Shown in pieces: positions 6,381-9,627 of a stretch of 9,627 bases of DNA. The notes beneath the pieces are model-generated. The model did not search any database. It was not told the origin of the DNA and saw only the letters and a list, made by a program, of their open reading frames with translations. The first letter of the stretch is position 1. Each line of letters starts with the position of its first letter. The stretch lies in assembly GCA_003526435.1 (NCBI GenBank), contig DPWF01000029.1:1-9627 (forward strand). Reading direction: 5' to 3'. Source of the DNA: Chitinophagaceae bacterium. Lineage in GTDB: Bacteria; Bacteroidota; Bacteroidia; Chitinophagales; Chitinophagaceae. The position numbers were made by a program, and so were the translations under genes.

Positions 6381-6827
6381 TCAGGCTTTCCGGTTAATAA
6401 GATAAGCACCACCTATCAACATAACCACCCCAAGTATTTTTTGCCAGTTGATAGGGCTCTGGCGAAAACCAAACAGCCCAAAATGATCAAATACCAGTGC
6501 AAAAAGAAGCTGCCCGGCAATTACCAGTGCAAATACATTGGCTGAACCTATCTGCTGCACTGAATAGATGATAACAGTTACAAAAAAAGCACCCAGTAAA
6601 CCACCGCTAAACTTATACCATTCTATCTGCTGTAATTGCTGTGTATTGGGTAATGGCTGGCGTGTTAAACCAATAACAAGTGCCAGTGCGATGGTGCCTA
6701 CCAGAAAGGAAATAAAAGCTGCCACCCACTGGTTATTCACGGCTACTTTCAATTGACTGTTTACACCTGCTTGTGTGGTGATGGTTAACCCTGCCATTAA
6801 AGGCAGTATATAAACAAGGTATTTCAT
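6381..6827 (-). CDS. ydcZ: YdcZ-type (DUF606) small membrane protein, DMT superfamily
   Basis: This 148-residue integral membrane protein has five predicted transmembrane segments (about 3-20, 34-54, 72-92, 97-118 and 129-145). Family marks are the N-terminal PLMAGLTITTQAGVNSQL, the FISFLVGTIAL segment, FSGGLLGAFFV and the C-terminal KILGVVMLIGGAYLINR. These match DUF606/YdcZ half-size members of the drug/metabolite transporter superfamily, which probably dimerise; the substrate is unknown. The open frame extends to 6995, but that extension lies inside the helicase gene in another frame and is low-complexity, so the ATG at 6827 is chosen. It begins 13 bp after the helicase stop codon, so the two genes are almost certainly co-transcribed. 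No terminator is visible between them. Confidence 0.85.
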   Translation of the reverse strand: MKYLVYILPLMAGLTITTQAGVNSQLKVAVNNQWVAAFISFLVGTIALALVIGLTRQPLPNTQQLQQIEWYKFSGGLLGAFFVTVIIYSVQQIGSANVFALVIAGQLLFALVFDHFGLFGFRQSPINWQKILGVVMLIGGAYLINRKA

Positions 6828-6840
6828 CGGCAATCTGTTG

Positions 6841-8082
6841 TCAGGATGGGTTACGGTTGGGTCGTGGTGAACCATGTCTTCTGTTTCCGCCAGGTCTGCG
6901 GTTCGATGAACCACCTGTGCGCGGGGCGCGCGGCGAATAAGCGGGTGTTGGACCGAACTCCTCGGGTACATTTCCCTTAGGAACAGGATCGCCAAGCAGC
7001 GATTCTATGGCGGCCATTTTATTCTGTTCTTTTTCACCTACCAGTGTAAATGCCGTTCCTGTACTGGCCGCTCTGGCCGTTCTGCCGATGCGGTGAACAT
7101 AATCTTCACCATCATTTGGTACATCGTAGTTAATAACGAGGTCAATATCTTCAATGTCGATACCCCTGCTGAGAATATCGGTTGCCACCAGGATATTTAA
7201 TTTTTTGTTCCTGAAATCCTGCAGCACCTGTTCCCGTTTTTGCTGATCGAGATCAGAATGAATTTCTTCTACAGATAGTTTTGCTCTTTTTAATTCTGCC
7301 GTTAACTGTTTTACATTTTGCTTTTTAGAACAGAAGACAATTACATTCTGGAATTTCTTACCGCTCAGCATGTCTTTTATAATCGGCACTTTCTGTGCTT
7401 CATACACAATGAATGCTTTCTGAACAATTTTTTCCGGTGGTTTTGAAATGGCTATATTGATCTCAACAGGTTCATGCAGAATTTTTCTTGCCAGTTCTCT
7501 CATCTTCTGTGGCATGGTGGCTGAGAAAAGCAGGTTCTGTCTTTCTTTGGGAAGAAATGAAATGATGCGCATGATATCATCATTAAAACCCATGTCGAGC
7601 ATACGGTCTGCTTCATCCAGTACCAGGTATTTCAACCCCTTCAGTTTTACATACCCCATATTCAGGTGTGCAATCATTCTGCCTGGTGTACAAACCACAA
7701 TATCTACACCCGTTGTTAAGGCTTTCTTTTCGCTGTTAAATGAATTACCATCGCCACCACCATATACGGCTATAGAACTCACATCGGTGAAGTAAGATAA
7801 CCCTTCAAGACTCTCCGCAATTTGTATAGCCAGTTCGCGTGTGGGAACAATGATCATGGCGTTAATATCATTGGCCGCATGTGGCACCGTGAGTAAGCGA
7901 TGTATCAGTGGAAGCAGAAAGGCTGCCGTTTTACCGGTACCTGTTTGCGCTGAGGCAATAATATCTTTTCCTTCAAGAATGGGAACCATCACCTGTTGTT
8001 GTACCGGTGTGGCTGTTTCATATCCCATTGCGTCAATTCCATCCAGTATGCGTTGATCGAGCCCTAAATCTGTAAACTTCAA
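6841..8082 (-). CDS. rhlE: DEAD-box ATP-dependent RNA helicase, RhlE type
   Basis: This 413-residue cytosolic helicase unwinds RNA duplexes with ATP, in roles such as RNA turnover, ribosome assembly or cold growth. All motifs are in order: the Q motif (F3, then TPVQQQ at 25-30), AQTGTGKT (45-52), PTREL (80-84), TPGR (132-135), DEAD (156-159), SAT (187-189), VIVFCSKK (247-254), ATDILSRGIDI (300-310) and HRIGRTAR (330-337). The tail from about 381 is short and basic (Arg/Pro/Gly/Asn), typical of RhlE. The start appears to be TTG at 8082: the N-terminus MKFTDLGL fits the family exactly, and no in-frame ATG or GTG occurs between it and the upstream stop at 8140-8142. The stop codon at 6841 is followed by ydcZ 13 bp on. 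A weak Bacteroidota-type promoter lies at 8115-8144. Confidence 0.93.
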   Translation of the reverse strand: MKFTDLGLDQRILDGIDAMGYETATPVQQQVMVPILEGKDIIASAQTGTGKTAAFLLPLIHRLLTVPHAANDINAMIIVPTRELAIQIAESLEGLSYFTDVSSIAVYGGGDGNSFNSEKKALTTGVDIVVCTPGRMIAHLNMGYVKLKGLKYLVLDEADRMLDMGFNDDIMRIISFLPKERQNLLFSATMPQKMRELARKILHEPVEINIAISKPPEKIVQKAFIVYEAQKVPIIKDMLSGKKFQNVIVFCSKKQNVKQLTAELKRAKLSVEEIHSDLDQQKREQVLQDFRNKKLNILVATDILSRGIDIEDIDLVINYDVPNDGEDYVHRIGRTARAASTGTAFTLVGEKEQNKMAAIESLLGDPVPKGNVPEEFGPTPAYSPRAPRTGGSSNRRPGGNRRHGSPRPNRNPS

Positions 8083-8114
8083 AATAGTTGAATTAGTATT
8101 TAAATCGTTGTTGG

Positions 8115-8144
8115 TAAAGATACTATGAAAAAGCTTGCCTCAAA
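8115..8144 (-). promoter_or_regulatory. Possible primary-sigma promoter of the helicase gene
   Basis: Read on the - strand, TTTG (8144-8141) is followed after 18 bases by TATCTTTA (8122-8115). The Bacteroidota housekeeping pattern is TTG (-33) and TANNTTTG (-7) about 17-23 bases apart; only the last base of the -7 box differs. Transcription would begin near 8108, giving a leader of about 26 bases before the TTG start. It falls just downstream of the inverted-repeat element. Confidence 0.35.
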
Positions 8145-8153
8145 GCACCATAT

Positions 8154-8246
8154 CTCTGCTGAAAACTCCCCGCTCTCATGTTCTCTGTGGTAAATATTCG
8201 AGTAAGTTCACCGCAGAGAACATGAGATAACAGAGGTTTCGCAGAG
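8154..8246. repeat. Two-tier inverted-repeat element, copy 2
   Basis: The inner arms TCTCATGTTCTCTGTGGT (8174-8191) and ACCGCAGAGAACATGAGA (8210-8227) pair over 18 positions with one G-T pair, around an 18-base loop. The outer arms pair imperfectly: CTCTGC (8154-8159) with GCAGAG (8241-8246), plus flanking GAAAACTC against GAGGTTTC. It has the same two-tier design and core words as the element at 1826-1911, so both are members of one dispersed family. It lies between the receptor stop codon and the helicase start on the - strand, in the leader or upstream region of the helicase gene. Confidence 0.85.
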
Positions 8247-8268
8247 GGTGGAAAAAAGTATAAGGCTC

Positions 8269-9627
8269 TTATAGTCGTATTTTAATGCCCCCATTAGTAA
8301 CAAACCCATCCACTGGTGCGTAGATGTCTTTGAATACAGGGTTATTGATAGAGCCTGAATAAAGAGGACCAAACTTTGTTTGTCTTGTATCGGTCAGGTT
8401 TTCGAAGTTTATAAAAAGTGAAAACCGCTCCCACGACCTTTCTGCCATCAGGCCAAATATCCAGTACGATTTTCCTTTTGTTCCGTCACTTAGCTGCTGC
8501 GGACTAAAGAAATAGGCTTCCAGACCAATTTTCAGTTTTTCTTCTTTTTCATACATCAGTACATTATTCAACCGATGTCTTGCTGTTAAAGGAAACCAGC
8601 TTTTGGTGTTGTTATAATGGGTATTTACATCGGCATAGGTATAACCGATAAACAGTTTGAGATCGCTGTAACTGAAACGCAGGTTGGTTTCCATACCTTT
8701 TGTATCCATGTATCCATCTGCATTCTGAAACTGCTGGTCGCCCATTCCGTTTGTAGTTAACACCAGGGGCTTATTCAATCTTGTATAAAAAAACAACTGG
8801 TTGATGGCCACCGATAGTTCGCCGATATGTGTTCTGTAGTTAATATCAAAATTGGTACCTACCGACCGCTCATTGCGTGTACTGTTTTCATTGATAGGCA
8901 GGATTCGCTGAAATTGTATTTTTTCTGACTCTTCGTTAAATACCGTTGGGTTTTTATACCCAAGACCACTACCCAGTCTCAATGTTAAACCGGAACCGGG
9001 TTTCAGCATAAGCGATATTCGTGGCAACCATTCAAAACCATATTGTTTCACATAATCGCCTCTCAACCCTGTTTCAATAGCAAATACGGAAGAGGGCGTC
9101 CAGCTATGCTGCACAAATACACCGGCAGTATTGTATGAATAATCACGCACCGTATTATTGCTTTGTTTGTCTTCAGTAAACCGGTCTGTTATCAGGTTTG
9201 CCCCAATTACCCAGTCGGTTTTTTCTGTTTTAGTACTATAGGTTGCTTCTGAAAATGTTGACTGCTGCAATCCTTTAAAAGCATACCCGGGTATTTGAAT
9301 AAACCTGTTAAACCGGCTGTAACTGTTTTTAAAATTGACTTGTGATTTTTCATTCAGCCTGTGTGTTATCTGCGCCTGTGTGGTGAAGCGATCGGTATTA
9401 TTTTGTTCAAAATAACCGGCTGTACCATTTTTAATATAATTCATATTACCACCGGTTCTGTCTTCTGTGATATAGCTGAATCCAATATTAGCCGTTGTTT
9501 TTTCTCCATAAAAAAACAACCTCGGGTTAATGGTATACCGCTCAAATTTCGGAATCGCTGTCAACCCAATTTTAGCGGGATCAAAGGGCTGTGCTGTATT
9601 TCTCGAACCAAAAACAGTAATACCTGT
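8269..9627 (-). CDS. TonB-dependent outer-membrane receptor, C-terminal 452 residues (partial)
   Basis: The frame runs off the right edge of the window, so only the C-terminal 452 residues are present. An apparent start at 9564 is a TTG inside the gene, and the frame stays open to 9627 (TGITVFGSRNTAQPFDPAKI precedes it). The text is a series of amphipathic beta-strands typical of the 22-strand barrel: alternating aromatic residues, loops rich in Asn, Thr and Gly, and periplasmic turns. A conserved late-barrel segment reads FINFENLTDTRQTKFG, followed by DIYAPVDGFVTNGGIKIRL at the C-terminus. The plug and TonB box are outside the window. Such receptors import siderophores, cobalamin, glycans or other ligands using TonB energy; the barrel alone does not tell the substrate. 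The last residue is Leu, not the commoner aromatic. Downstream lies the repeat at 8154-8246, then rhlE. Confidence 0.88.
   Translation of the reverse strand, partial: TGITVFGSRNTAQPFDPAKIGLTAIPKFERYTINPRLFFYGEKTTANIGFSYITEDRTGGNMNYIKNGTAGYFEQNNTDRFTTQAQITHRLNEKSQVNFKNSYSRFNRFIQIPGYAFKGLQQSTFSEATYSTKTEKTDWVIGANLITDRFTEDKQSNNTVRDYSYNTAGVFVQHSWTPSSVFAIETGLRGDYVKQYGFEWLPRISLMLKPGSGLTLRLGSGLGYKNPTVFNEESEKIQFQRILPINENSTRNERSVGTNFDINYRTHIGELSVAINQLFFYTRLNKPLVLTTNGMGDQQFQNADGYMDTKGMETNLRFSYSDLKLFIGYTYADVNTHYNNTKSWFPLTARHRLNNVLMYEKEEKLKIGLEAYFFSPQQLSDGTKGKSYWIFGLMAERSWERFSLFINFENLTDTRQTKFGPLYSGSINNPVFKDIYAPVDGFVTNGGIKIRL

Noticed and set aside
6828..6995. N-terminal extension of the YdcZ protein
   Set aside because: It overlaps the helicase 3' end in another frame, is rich in Arg, His and Pro, and precedes a start that fits the family exactly.
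8269..9564. Complete receptor starting at 9564
   Set aside because: The start is a TTG in mid-barrel and the frame remains open to the window edge, so the gene is partial.

Overview
The window looks like a chromosomal segment from a Bacteroidota bacterium, most likely of the Chitinophagaceae or a close relative. The signs are a secreted protease with a type IX secretion (T9SS) C-terminal sorting domain, an M57-type metalloprotease lipoprotein, a TonB-dependent receptor, moderate-to-low GC, no clear Shine-Dalgarno sequences, and a small secreted Tyr-rich protein of a kind I associate with that family. The genus cannot be read from the sequence.

Left part, + strand (1-1808): the end of a RidA/YjgF-family gene overlaps or abuts a PLP enzyme of the zinc-dependent D-serine dehydratase / D-threonine aldolase family. 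This is a sensible pair, because RidA removes the reactive enamine that PLP dehydratases release. Next comes a small secreted protein with a Lys-Gly tail, preceded by a near-consensus sigma-54 (-24/-12) promoter. A long two-tier inverted repeat fills the gap to the next, convergent gene.

Centre (1913-5822): two divergent exported proteases. On the - strand is a large subtilisin-like (S8) protein with a propeptide, beta-sandwich domains and a T9SS sorting domain; the catalytic Asp position appears to be Glu. On the + strand is an M57 metalloprotease lipoprotein with a HELGH-x5-H zinc site. The 184-223 bp between them hold a small palindrome. A strong hairpin terminator (5795-5822) follows the metalloprotease.

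Right part, all - strand (5842-9627), in order of transcription: a TonB-dependent receptor cut by the window edge; a second copy of the inverted-repeat element; a RhlE-type DEAD-box RNA helicase that appears to start at TTG; a YdcZ-type small membrane protein 13 bp downstream; and a 157-residue helical protein of unknown function whose start region carries two tandem palindromes about two helical turns apart.

I do not see a defence system, CRISPR array, tRNA, rRNA or intact transposon. The least ordinary items are the sigma-54 promoter on the Lys-Gly protein, the paired inverted-repeat elements, the variant S8 active site, and the tandem palindromes at 6314-6346. No stretch longer than 300 bases lacks a gene.
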